From positions 620,001 to 684,000 of the forward strand of contig CDRNVI010000040.1 in assembly GCA_977017575.1 (NCBI GenBank): a stretch of DNA of 64,000 bases. The letters run 5' to 3'. The notes below the pieces were generated by a model that saw nothing but the letters and a program-made list of their open reading frames with translations, had not been told where the DNA came from and ran no database searches. Both the position numbers and the translations under genes were made by a program. This stretch comes from Paramoeba atlantica. Lineage: Eukaryota; Discosea. This document shows, in pieces, positions 55,601-63,370 of this stretch (position 1 is the stretch's first letter; every line of letters begins with the position of its first letter).

Positions 55601-57220
55601 GGAGAATTTAATTCTCAAAACTTGACATTTTCTTCTGTATTGATGTATAGTTCGCAAACAGGCGTACTTCATCCTGTAGAGGCATCCTCATGGGAGTTAC
55701 GACACAAAACATACGTTCAAGATCTATCTATTCAGGCAAACGCGAACGCGGATTTGTTAACGCATGCTATTGTGCGTTGTTCACCACGTCTTATACCACG
55801 AACGCCAAGTTTCATGCTGGAGCCTTCGTGGCAGCAACCGCAACTGTATCTTTCAGACTCTATTTTCGAATCAAATACATGCGAATATGATAATCTCATC
55901 TCGCTACCGAACACTTCAATAGTCTCTGAAAGAAGTCAGTTACAGCATCCGCCATGTTACCTTTTTGGAGGTCTTGGGATTATACAGCAAATACCTCCTC
56001 AAGGGTTTAGATACACAAACGAACTTCACAACCTTTTCTTTTTGCGTAACCTTGCTGTACCGCGTCCGTTAAGGCGGAGTAAAACCTTTGTACCTCACAA
56101 TACAAACCAGATAACGCAACTTTCTCACAACAAACACGACACTGAAAACCAGGAAAGGCACTCTGACACCGACATCTCTCTTCCCATGCCACAACACGTT
56201 GGGGGGCTTCTCCTACACGTGCAGCACTGTCCGCATGCCGTACTCTATCTCCACGCGAGCCACATGCGGTTCGAGGCCAATCGTGGTGAATCCGGGGGCA
56301 TGTTACTCAACAACGTCCATGGACACTTACATGACTTCTCGCTTCTCCGTAACGAGGGCACGCGTTGTGGCGGGGGCATGGCCTACTCCAGCATGGCAAG
56401 TGCCTCGTTGTCGCTCGCGGGAGCCCATGTGGATGGAAACACTGCCTTGCGCCATGGGGGGGCACTGTACACACCCGATCATCACACGCTTCTAGGGGTA
56501 GACAGCGGGATATTCAATGATAACATGTCGCCACAGCCGGGTACTGTGGTGTACAGCCAAGGGGTTGTCACCTTTATGGGCAACGCAAGGGTACGAGGAC
56601 ACGACACAATGGTCGTCACTCCATGGTTGATTGTTTCTGAGGAGGTAAGCGTCGAATGCGCAAACGATGGGGTCGCTTCTTTTATGGAAGAAGATGTACG
56701 CTGTCCGGTAAAGGACGCCCAGGATGTGGAGGACACGGTAGATGGGACATCGGTGTGTTTTTCAAGACGTGACGCCGATATTCAATACAAAAATGAGGTT
56801 CAATATCGTAGCACGCCTCGTCGCTTGCAAAGCGGCTTAAACTTTTCTCTTGAACACGAGTTGTTAGGCCAAAAAGAGTATGACGTACGATATTCTGAAG
56901 ATAATAGCTCTAGGGAGGTTCCCTTACAGGGATCGTGGACATTCTTATCTTTTGAATTTTTTTCTTCTTTTTTTTCTAATTTAAGTAGCTTAGAAAATCG
57001 AAGGACCCCTGATGAGGTGTGGTTAGCAAAACGTAAAGAAAAGCAGACTGTAAAAACGGCATGGACACTTTCTTTCGTCCAATTCCTTTTTTCATTGTGT
57101 GATCCACATCCTCACAATGTTGCCCGCATTCTTCTTTCTGGTATGCTCATGGTGTATGTTTCGCGCCAGCTGCACCCAACTACGAGGCACGGCCGATTAA
57201 ATTCTTGCCTTTCTAGTTAG
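52607..57220 (+). CDS. Giant secreted/surface beta-helix protein with four embedded repeat modules
   Basis: A 1,537-residue protein. A signal peptide is likely (MFCLNRSRSLCPLILFHVILCFSLI). Residues about 120-260 look like the start of a right-handed beta-helix (SLSYVLDFVPSGSTIILHPGTY, as in pectin-lyase-like folds). Four modules of 60-80 residues follow at about 53631-53875, 54061-54250, 54600-54840 and 55420-55610, each with a leading V/L-x-x-L-P stretch, G-x-Y and an aromatic ending Y-x-Y-F-C-x-x-x-x-x-W-I/V-V (FFYCVSTGRWVF, YIYFCLGSGEWIV, LYFCYGSQEWIV, IFYDITERRWCV). From about 56200 the beta-helix resumes with POMP-like turns (MRFEANRGESGGM, GTRCGGGMAY, ALRHGGALY). A weak hydrophobic stretch near the end (ILLSGMLMVYVS) may anchor it. 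No catalytic motif seen; adhesion or surface interaction is inferred. Confidence 0.7.
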   Translation: MFCLNRSRSLCPLILFHVILCFSLIPWRRVGHTGGRLRQSFGISVTFSSVSSFLDSQQKMSFATCSDSSNSRSAPSHFFSGNTPSTCPNLWPAIDPFALGTFHVDPVLGADVPMCGTHVKFNNNTSGSRQPTSCRSLSYVLDFVPSGSTIILHPGTYDCPLHGHHITKPLRFIGTSSKEVRFECAQKGRAFLFDNVYVSLSNLSIAEGRAQYAGGILVRMESDFDIRCSHVLSDLFFTHCSAYATEEVTDDNNAVSDMIRAAGALLIQYRFRSYRTSKLENVNFVGNVVLGKIQQNNDDVTSQYSSGGMGIVQLDEREKISTEKLPHRASLGSPLKLGNTQCRSLEVRGFSPNLKNINGYYLLSATQTEELNIGAQLNSGTCSLNRTFLRYSQVPTPVGYVDGFSGHQFFYCVSTGRWVFAPERVLFQNAFQDLPHCGGVVVSAPTGSSEEDLLSVSRWYLLEDEIPEMEVDPSYLQFPLTIFCADQADVSSLHLTSLPTRLRSYAGMYLHHPNLTVAGRSVFYRDLESQRDYIYFCLGSGEWIVTSEDPISNAQYPADVSQKGITQVRSYAIPEVFVQDRANQEVTSESEGLYEPFPHTALEELLDKRNPSRPRVCGKAISGSTTLSAHPLTCNLSNWRYLDTESWKEEKLPQMGLHHYEVESACKALQVSIYGLSISQRTFGEYPLLSCEGVYVRRKNQWNGYPVYYKSHATTTHSSGVQHDKGAEFYLYFCYGSQEWIVSPTNPWNSQLTMSDKTCEKIIRSLPCRMPDPTQWHGMWSYWDSSQRKWKKGDQMISISCIDGCSEISLEDLQFLSDRSANDFLSRNTTQPIPFGLYTKAPAPFYDAHARFYQQEESFRIRHSVLSQLHIDHTSLENANLLFFSHFPATCKQTQAASRETKSGVLLSTDTLSLLSQNNSTDVNAMYSNVILRATGKISCSSVEIRNLPQNSSHVNGVYVDHGTVFARRKVFVLDEAEIQNFFRLSIFYDITERRWCVGEFNSQNLTFSSVLMYSSQTGVLHPVEASSWELRHKTYVQDLSIQANANADLLTHAIVRCSPRLIPRTPSFMLEPSWQQPQLYLSDSIFESNTCEYDNLISLPNTSIVSERSQLQHPPCYLFGGLGIIQQIPPQGFRYTNELHNLFFLRNLAVPRPLRRSKTFVPHNTNQITQLSHNKHDTENQERHSDTDISLPMPQHVGGLLLHVQHCPHAVLYLHASHMRFEANRGESGGMLLNNVHGHLHDFSLLRNEGTRCGGGMAYSSMASASLSLAGAHVDGNTALRHGGALYTPDHHTLLGVDSGIFNDNMSPQPGTVVYSQGVVTFMGNARVRGHDTMVVTPWLIVSEEVSVECANDGVASFMEEDVRCPVKDAQDVEDTVDGTSVCFSRRDADIQYKNEVQYRSTPRRLQSGLNFSLEHELLGQKEYDVRYSEDNSSREVPLQGSWTFLSFEFFSSFFSNLSSLENRRTPDEVWLAKRKEKQTVKTAWTLSFVQFLFSLCDPHPHNVARILLSGMLMVYVSRQLHPTTRHGRLNSCLSS

Positions 57221-57567
57221 TCATAAACTTGGAAGAACATAAACGCCATTTGATCTTGGTCATATTGTACTGCGTGTTTTTGTTTAAGGGTGTTACTCAT
57301 TCACCCGAATAATTCTCTTAAATGACTGGGTCCTGAGTGCCACACAAAATGACGTTTCGTCACTATTAAACTGTTCTTTCAATCTTTTTGTTTTACAGAT
57401 TCAATTCCGAATAATCGTACCCTGGTGATCCACCTTGTTACTTATTTGATCTTCGGTTCCCTTTCTTTATTGTTCTAAGCGCAAAACTTCTATGGAAGGC
57501 GACGTACAATTTTTTGAATATCCTAAAATGTACAATTTGGTGAAAATCCTTCTCGTTTTTCTTTACA
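57221..57567. other. Intergenic, 347 bp; leader of LRR gene 3
   Basis: AT-rich with a good pyrimidine tract (next entry). From 57492 an overlapping frame encodes MEGDVQFFEYPKMYNLVK, ILLVFLYN, a hydrophobic start not in frame with the LRR gene (see findings). Confidence 0.5.
57372..57398 (+). promoter_or_regulatory. Candidate trans-splice acceptor upstream of LRR gene 3
   Basis: TGTTCTTTCAATC, TTTTTGTTTTACAG is a textbook pyrimidine tract plus AG. It lies about 94 bases before the hydrophobic ATG at 57492 and about 170 before the LRR ATG at 57568. Inference. Confidence 0.45.
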
Positions 57568-58137
57568 ATGGAGAACTCGACAACTACAAGACTCGGCAAG
57601 ATACGCGGCATTCAAATGCCGCCAGAGCGCAGTTTATATTTATTCCTTCAAAAAGTGGAAAATCCTCTTCCTTCTTGGCACAGTGATACCCCTATACGTC
57701 AGTGGGCTGGAGTTGATTGCACTGAGGATGGTCAAGTGTTGTCTCTTCAATGGAATGCACATGATCTTCGTGGCAGCTTTCAATGGGAACATATACCTGC
57801 GTCAGTCATACGGATTTACCTATGTAGAAATGAAATCTCCGGAGAAGTCGTATTTCGTTATTTGCCCCGATCTCTCCAGGAGTTGTGGCTAATAAGGAAC
57901 AAATTAACGGGTCGTGTTGTTGTTGAGGATTTTCCAGAAAGTCTTTTATCCGTCAGCCTTGCGCATAATAATTTTTCTGGTGAGATGAATTTTTTGTCCC
58001 TTCCTCCTCATTTGTGCTACATTGATGTTTCTTTTAACTACGAACTTATGGGAGATCTTTTCTTGTCCACCCTGCCTTGCTCGGTGGACTCATGGTGCAC
58101 TAAAGACACTCAAATTGTAGTGCATCCTAAGAAATAG
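57568..58137 (+). CDS. Leucine-rich-repeat protein 3 (possibly frameshifted at the signal sequence)
   Basis: A 189-residue family member. Basic motif TRLGKIRG, then the cap LYLFLQKVENPLPSWHSD...RQWAGVDCTEDGQVLSLQW and four LRRs (RSLQELWLIRNKLTG and similar) ending in STLPCSVDSWC. As written it lacks a signal peptide, but the ATG at 57492 in another frame codes for a hydrophobic stretch (YNLVKILLVFLYN) that would fit as the missing signal if one base were gained or lost between about 57570 and 57600. It could be a real frameshift, a second start or a sequencing error. Confidence 0.7.
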   Translation: MENSTTTRLGKIRGIQMPPERSLYLFLQKVENPLPSWHSDTPIRQWAGVDCTEDGQVLSLQWNAHDLRGSFQWEHIPASVIRIYLCRNEISGEVVFRYLPRSLQELWLIRNKLTGRVVVEDFPESLLSVSLAHNNFSGEMNFLSLPPHLCYIDVSFNYELMGDLFLSTLPCSVDSWCTKDTQIVVHPKK

Positions 58138-58576
58138 CGTAGTGCAGTACGATTTATTTTTTCAGCATCATTTCTCTACAACTATTTCAACACTTGCCTA
58201 TACGTTTCATCTTCATCCTATACCAGGACAAAACGGCTCTTTTGGAAAGACCTTATTACTTTGTCGATTTCCATTTCTTTCATTAGAACGATGTATGGAT
58301 TCGTACATGATGAGTTCGTCGGCCATCATTACAATAGCATCTACTCGTGTTTTCCCCTATAAACTATTTAGTAACGTCAATATTGTTGTAAATCAACACT
58401 ACTGTACTGCATATTACACTGTACATCAACACTGCATACAACTACAAAATGTTTGTCTCTCCCCGCACCCAATTCCCGATCTCATGTTTCTTTCTCCTTC
58501 TGCACTGTATGATTTCTTATATCTAAATGTCTATGATTTTTTTTCTTTTAATTAATATCTTATCAATGGTAAAATC
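58138..58576. other. Intergenic, 439 bp, no gene seen
   Basis: T-rich; a 137-codon frame (58142-58555) reads through it but has biased, T-driven composition and no domain, so I leave it out. The last 70 bases before the ABC gene (GATTTTTTTTCTTTTAATTAAT) are pyrimidine-rich. Confidence 0.4.
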
Positions 58577-60325
58577 ATGCTGAATTTTCCCGACTCATGG
58601 AAACAGTTGTGGAGCGCATACTCCAAATTACGACCATATGTATATCTCCACCGTGGTGCTGCGCTCCTGTCTTTGTTTTGCATAACCGTTGGAGCTGTCA
58701 TTAACATTTCGTTACCTCTTCTCTTGCGTGATCTTTCGGAGCGTGAGTCAATAGATCCAACAGCACACGTAGGAACAATGTGTTTTTTATTTCTTATCTA
58801 TCACACTGTTTCCTGCTTCGGCCACTATACTTCGGCTGTGGGGGCGCGCCGACTTGAGAGCCATCTTTGCGAAGCATCGTTGAAAACGCTAAACGACCGC
58901 TCATTTAAAGATGTTATTGAGGTGTCTCCCGAAATTTTTGCATCTAACATCACTCAAGGAGCCCAACATGTCCGGGAGTGCTTTACTGGCTTCCTTACTG
59001 ACTTCTATCAGAGTGTTGTGTTTCTTGTCGCCTTCACATTGGGTTTACTTTCTATCTCTCCTCAATTATCTTTTCTTCTTGTTGTCTTCGCGGTGCTGAA
59101 CCGATGGGCATCTGGTTTTTTCGGCACTGACTTTTCAGTCAAAAGTCGGAATGTACAACGCATGCAGGCCATAATAAATAAGAAGCTTGCCCACGCAGTT
59201 TCCAAGCAATCAACCATTCGACTTTTTTCATTGCAATGTTCCGTAGACACGCAGTTAAAATCATGTCTAACTATGCTTCGGCATTCTGCTGCGGAGATGG
59301 ATTGGAAACTACACAGCAGTAGCGCTGCAAATTTTGGTTTTAACAATATTCTGTATGTCTTGCTTGTAGCCGCCGGTCGCCACTATAAAGACTTAGGAGT
59401 ACTAACCACGGGAGATATTTTGCTATTTTTCTTTTACGCCAAACGATGGTTGGATCACGCAGGCGACTTGTCCCGAGAAATAAACAAAGTCAGGATTGCA
59501 ATGGGTTCCACAGAAGGATTGCTTCAATACCTTGACGAGCATACCTTGGATTCGTCATTATCGATCGTAGGGAAACGTATGGCTGATACGACGGAGAAAT
59601 CAGATCACATAACGGAGGAACGGATAGTTTCTGAACTTCCGTACCTTACCCTTCAAGGAGTTACTTACATGTACGGTCCACGTGACGTCTCCATGACATT
59701 TTATCCTGGTAAACTTTATGGCATCGTGGGTTATAGTGGACAAGGGAAAACTACACTTGCGCGATTGATGACGTCGCTCCTTTTACCAACGGCTGGCACC
59801 GTTTCGCGCCGTGTAGATATAGCTCTATGTGAACAAGATGCCGGACTCCTGGATGGTACTCTATGGGAAAATATTGCATATGGTTCTTCCCCTTCAGTCT
59901 CCGAAAAGAGAATCCTTCAAGCTGCATCCAGAGCTGCATTAGACGACGTAATAGAGGCGCTACCACAAGGACTTCACACGTCGTTTCAATGTGAAGGCGA
60001 AACTCCATTAAGTGGCGGACAAATTCAAAGATTTGCTCTTGCTCGCACTTTTTTGTCGGATGCACCAATTATTGTACTAGATGAACCAACTAAGGGTCTT
60101 GATGCGGCCGCCGCTGCTATTATTTTTGACTCTGTGGACTCTTTTGTCCAAGAAGGACGCACAGTAATAATCATTACCCATCAGTTGCAGTTTCTCCGAT
60201 CCGCAGATTACATTTACGTTCTTTCACGAGGCATTATAGAGTCGGAGGGTTCCCCTTCTAAACTATTGTCGAGCAGTCTTGCATATCAGCGACTATCGTC
60301 GGATACAGTAAATGACGACGTTTAA
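58577..60325 (+). CDS. ABC transporter, half-molecule (ABCB-like)
   Basis: A 582-residue membrane exporter subunit; a dimer is needed for function. The membrane domain (about residues 25-300) has several hydrophobic spans (AALLSLFCITVGAVINISLPLLL, FYQSVVFLVAFTLGLLSISPQLSFLLVVFAV). The ATPase domain has Walker A GYSGQGKTT (about 384-392), a Q-loop in CEQDAGLLDGTLWENIAYG, signature LSGGQIQRFALART (about 478), Walker B IIVLDEPTKGLD and H-loop ITHQ. The Walker A has Gln where S/C is usual before GKTT, which is tolerated. Length and layout fit ABCB half-transporters such as peptide/antigen (TAP-like) or mitochondrial types; the substrate cannot be read. It sits between LRR genes 3 and 4 in the surface-protein cluster. 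Confidence 0.9.
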   Translation: MLNFPDSWKQLWSAYSKLRPYVYLHRGAALLSLFCITVGAVINISLPLLLRDLSERESIDPTAHVGTMCFLFLIYHTVSCFGHYTSAVGARRLESHLCEASLKTLNDRSFKDVIEVSPEIFASNITQGAQHVRECFTGFLTDFYQSVVFLVAFTLGLLSISPQLSFLLVVFAVLNRWASGFFGTDFSVKSRNVQRMQAIINKKLAHAVSKQSTIRLFSLQCSVDTQLKSCLTMLRHSAAEMDWKLHSSSAANFGFNNILYVLLVAAGRHYKDLGVLTTGDILLFFFYAKRWLDHAGDLSREINKVRIAMGSTEGLLQYLDEHTLDSSLSIVGKRMADTTEKSDHITEERIVSELPYLTLQGVTYMYGPRDVSMTFYPGKLYGIVGYSGQGKTTLARLMTSLLLPTAGTVSRRVDIALCEQDAGLLDGTLWENIAYGSSPSVSEKRILQAASRAALDDVIEALPQGLHTSFQCEGETPLSGGQIQRFALARTFLSDAPIIVLDEPTKGLDAAAAAIIFDSVDSFVQEGRTVIIITHQLQFLRSADYIYVLSRGIIESEGSPSKLLSSSLAYQRLSSDTVNDDV

Positions 60326-60558
60326 AAGATAAACACAAAGTTTACCTCTATAGACTCTTTAGAAGTATGAAGATCATAAACTTTGTGACAACAGAGGAAG
60401 TTGCATCACCTGATAGTAAATGACTTTGGGGGTCTTAATTGTTTTTGAAGTACATTGTTTTTTCCCGTGGCATATTTGTAGTATCTATATTGAGTAATAT
60501 CACAGCATATCAGTTCACTATAGCTAGTTCTGTATATCTTCTGAATCTGTATTTCACT

Positions 60559-61173
60559 ATGATGAGTTTACGTGCATTGGTTCACACTGCCGACTCTAGC
60601 GTTTCTGCGCCTCGTCCCTCTAAGGTAAGAAACGCAGAAATGCCACAGCAATATGACCTGGAGCGTCTTATTAGTAATGTGACGAATCAGCATGTTTCAT
60701 GGAAAGTTGAAAATTCACTTTCTTTGTGGCGTGGGGTAAGTTGTAATGATTTGAATAGAGTTGAGAAGCTTGTATGGAAATCAATTAATCTCTCAGGAAC
60801 TTTGCTTTGGGAACATATGCCTAAATCGACGTTGGCGTTGGATTTTCAAGAAAATAGTTTGAGCGGTAAGATTCATTTTGACCTGTTACCTCCCAAGCTT
60901 GAATCAATGATCCTATCTCGTAACAGGTTCACTGGACCCATAGATCTCAGAAGTTCTCCTGATACTCTCATGGCATTGTTTGCCTCGGTAAATTTATTAA
61001 GTGGGGAACTTTTTCTCGGTGACTTGAACCCGAAGTTTACGTATTTATATTTGATGGACAATCACGAGCTTGAAGGAACGATTTACATGTCTCAACTACC
61101 GTTCAAACTTCAGAAAACGGGTCACATACCCGGTGTTGATGTGTCAAATACGAAAATTAAAGTAATGCCGTGA
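60559..61173 (+). CDS. Leucine-rich-repeat protein 4
   Basis: A 204-residue family member. Basic motif RPSKVRN, then the cap LERLISNVTNQHVSWKVENSLSLWRGVSCNDLNRVEKLVW and four LRRs (PKLESMILSRNRFTG and similar). The frame stays open for about 120 bases upstream of this ATG, encoding a very hydrophobic stretch (ILSNITAYQFTIASSVYLLN) that would make a good signal peptide, but only TTG could start it. Either the ATG was lost, an upstream exon supplies it, or the secreted form is gone. Confidence 0.72.
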   Translation: MMSLRALVHTADSSVSAPRPSKVRNAEMPQQYDLERLISNVTNQHVSWKVENSLSLWRGVSCNDLNRVEKLVWKSINLSGTLLWEHMPKSTLALDFQENSLSGKIHFDLLPPKLESMILSRNRFTGPIDLRSSPDTLMALFASVNLLSGELFLGDLNPKFTYLYLMDNHELEGTIYMSQLPFKLQKTGHIPGVDVSNTKIKVMP

Positions 61174-61314
61174 ATGACCCACTCAAAGGATTGTACGTAT
61201 ATAATGTACGTGTAAGGAATGTACGTATACATTTCTTATGATTATAAATTTAGTTTATAGGATTTCTCGGAAATTTGGTCCATTAGCAAAATATTTTTAC
61301 GATTTTTTTTTCAA

Positions 61315-61654
61315 TACTCCCCCTGTCATTAATAATGATAATCTTGAAAAAATAATTATTCTATGTGGTGAAGACTCTTAAAAAATTATCAACTTATTTT
61401 CATGCACGCAGGATTTTCTTAGAAAAAAAATTCTGCCTTAAAAAAAAACGTTTTTTGAACAAAAAATTTACTGGTAAGGTTTCAAAAACGACCCAAATTC
61501 GGGTTAAAATTTCGCATTTTTGGCCTGAAAACCATTTTTTTTGTCGAAAACGATGTACTCCCCCTGCCATTAATAATGATAATGATAATAATAATCTCAA
61601 ACAAATTATCATTCTTGAGGATTATCATTATCATTATTAATGACAGGGGGAGTA
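61315..61654. mobile_element. MITE-like element, TACTCCCCCTGTCATTAATAA termini
   Basis: Left arm at 61315-61345 (TACTCCCCCTGTCATT, AATAATGATAATC); inverted right arm at 61619-61654. A third copy of the left arm lies inside at about 61556-61595, so the right half alone forms a tight hairpin. The body contains A-runs and T-runs but no gene. Confidence 0.75.
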
Positions 61655-61925
61655 TGCTCCATGCCACCGTCGAAGCGCTAATGAAGAATGATACTAATTA
61701 GGTGAACAAATGGGTTTTCAAAAAACAGTTAATTTTTCCCTTGAGACATGCGCATCCCAAGTTAATTAGTGATTTTCTACATCACGATGGTTTTCGGAGA
61801 TTTTTGAAAGTCATGAATGAAAAAAGTCCTCCGTGTTGTATTGGGAAATGTAATTCTTTGGTTTCTTTCTTTAGTTTCTTAAACTCCTTGGAGTAGTAAA
61901 TTTCTTTTACCTTTGTATTTATTCT

Positions 61926-62723
61926 ATGTTGATGCTTCTTACGTTTTTGTTCAAAGGAACTCTGTTGATGGTTTCTTCGGGACATAATTATTCTTTATTT
62001 TTTCTTTGGTCCGCGGACGACTCCGACCGCTCTGAAAGGAGAGGGCGTGTAAGTCAAGCAAACCTTCCACTTGAAGTTGAGCTAGAAATGTTTCTTCGGA
62101 ACATCGATGGCAAGAGCCCATCATGGAAAGCGGATATTCCGATTGCATACTGGGATAATGTTTTTCATGATGACGATGGTTCCCTTTATCTTGATTTTGA
62201 AAATAAAGAGTTACAGGGCACTATCGATCTGCGCTATCTCCCGAAACGTGTTGCGGTGCTGCGCATGTTTCAAAACTTGCTGAATGGTACTCTTGCACTG
62301 TCTTTGCTTCATGATGACCTACAATCTCTCCATCTCTCAGCTAATGAATTCTCAGGTGCCGTAGATCTGTCACAACTTCCTGCATACATGCACACAATGG
62401 AATTGAATAAAAATTTGCTTGTCGGAAAAATTGATCTTAGTTCACTTCCTGCCTCATTAAAAACGTTGAACCTCTCATCAAATGCACTTTCCGGGGAACT
62501 AGACCTCACCTTGCTACATCCTCCTCTTACTTATCTAGATTTGGCAAGAAACGAATTTTCCGGATTTCCTAATATGAAGAAACTTCCACTCAGCCTTTGG
62601 CTTTTGGACTTGTCGCACAATTTGATAGAGGTCGAGAAAAATGAGAGAAGCCAAATTCCTTCTTGCGTTCGAATCCTGGAACACGGTGTCATGGAAAAGC
62701 GAAGAGGGTATTCCCAACGATAA
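61926..62723 (+). CDS. Leucine-rich-repeat protein 5 (secreted)
   Basis: A 265-residue protein and the only family member here with an intact ATG plus signal peptide (MLMLLTFLFKGTLLMVSSG). The basic motif ERRGRVSQ follows, then a cap that has lost its Cys and W-x-G (LEMFLRNIDGKSPSWKADIPIAYWDNVFHDDDG). Six LRRs of the usual type come next: DLRYLPKRVAVLRMFQNLLNG, LQSLHLSANEFSG, HTMELNKNLLVG, LKTLNLSSNALSG, LTYLDLARNEFSG, LWLLDLSHNLI. No membrane anchor follows, so it is probably secreted or held by a partner. Confidence 0.8.
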   Translation: MLMLLTFLFKGTLLMVSSGHNYSLFFLWSADDSDRSERRGRVSQANLPLEVELEMFLRNIDGKSPSWKADIPIAYWDNVFHDDDGSLYLDFENKELQGTIDLRYLPKRVAVLRMFQNLLNGTLALSLLHDDLQSLHLSANEFSGAVDLSQLPAYMHTMELNKNLLVGKIDLSSLPASLKTLNLSSNALSGELDLTLLHPPLTYLDLARNEFSGFPNMKKLPLSLWLLDLSHNLIEVEKNERSQIPSCVRILEHGVMEKRRGYSQR

Positions 62724-63370
62724 GCCGACTGAAATTTCTATATTTCAATTACGAATCATAATGTACCCCCCCTGTTTATAATACAATACACATGTAGGCT
62801 TGACCCCCTCTCTATAGGGTCTTTTTTTGTAGTAACTGAGGCTAACTTTTTTTGTAACTGAGGCTCCTCCATTATCACCTTCCCTTATACTGTAGGTTCA
62901 CTTGGAAAAAGGCGAGGCTATTATACCGTATTACACTAAGAAAATAAAATTTGCAAGACTATAATTTTAATGAATGGTTTATGGGTTTTCATGTACATTC
63001 ATTTTTTTTGCATTGTGTATAGGACGAAAACGTCTCGATTCAATTTTCACAGATTTTTATAGATTCATTTCCAATTTTTTTTACCCTATTTATGATGTCT
63101 ACAATATGTTACATACTTATGTTACATATTTATCTATGTCTACAATAATATGTTATATTATTGTGCCTATAGCTGCCTATAGCTTATTGTGCCGGGGGGG
63201 GGGGGGGGGGTCACAATAACCCGGAAAGCGGCTGATCCCGGAATATTACATTTCTTTTTTTTTTCATTTTCGAAAATTTCTTTTTCGTAGAGAATTAAAT
63301 GTACTCTACTGGTTGCTCTCATCACCCTTTCTGATATCGGTACCTCTTCATCCTTGCATTTTCATCAAAC
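62724..63370. other. Intergenic, 647 bp, with half-element, G-run palindrome and splice-type tract
   Basis: A single TACCCCCCCTGTTTATAATA arm lies at 62763. At 63194-63210 a run of 17 G sits between TTATTGTGCC and TCACAATAAC, a palindrome with a G-run centre. TTTCTTTTTCGTAG at 63276-63290 is a candidate acceptor for the next gene. No gene seen. Confidence 0.5.
63251..63290 (+). promoter_or_regulatory. Candidate trans-splice acceptor for the Mtq2 gene
   Basis: Two pyrimidine runs (TTTCTTTTTTTTTTCATTTT and TTTCTTTTTCGTAG) end in AG about 80 bases before the ATG. Inference. Confidence 0.4.

Noticed and set aside
58142-58555. A 137-codon frame between LRR 3 and the ABC gene
   Set aside because: Composition is driven by T-rich spacer DNA, there is no domain or hydrophobic pattern of note, and it fills exactly the intergenic gap.
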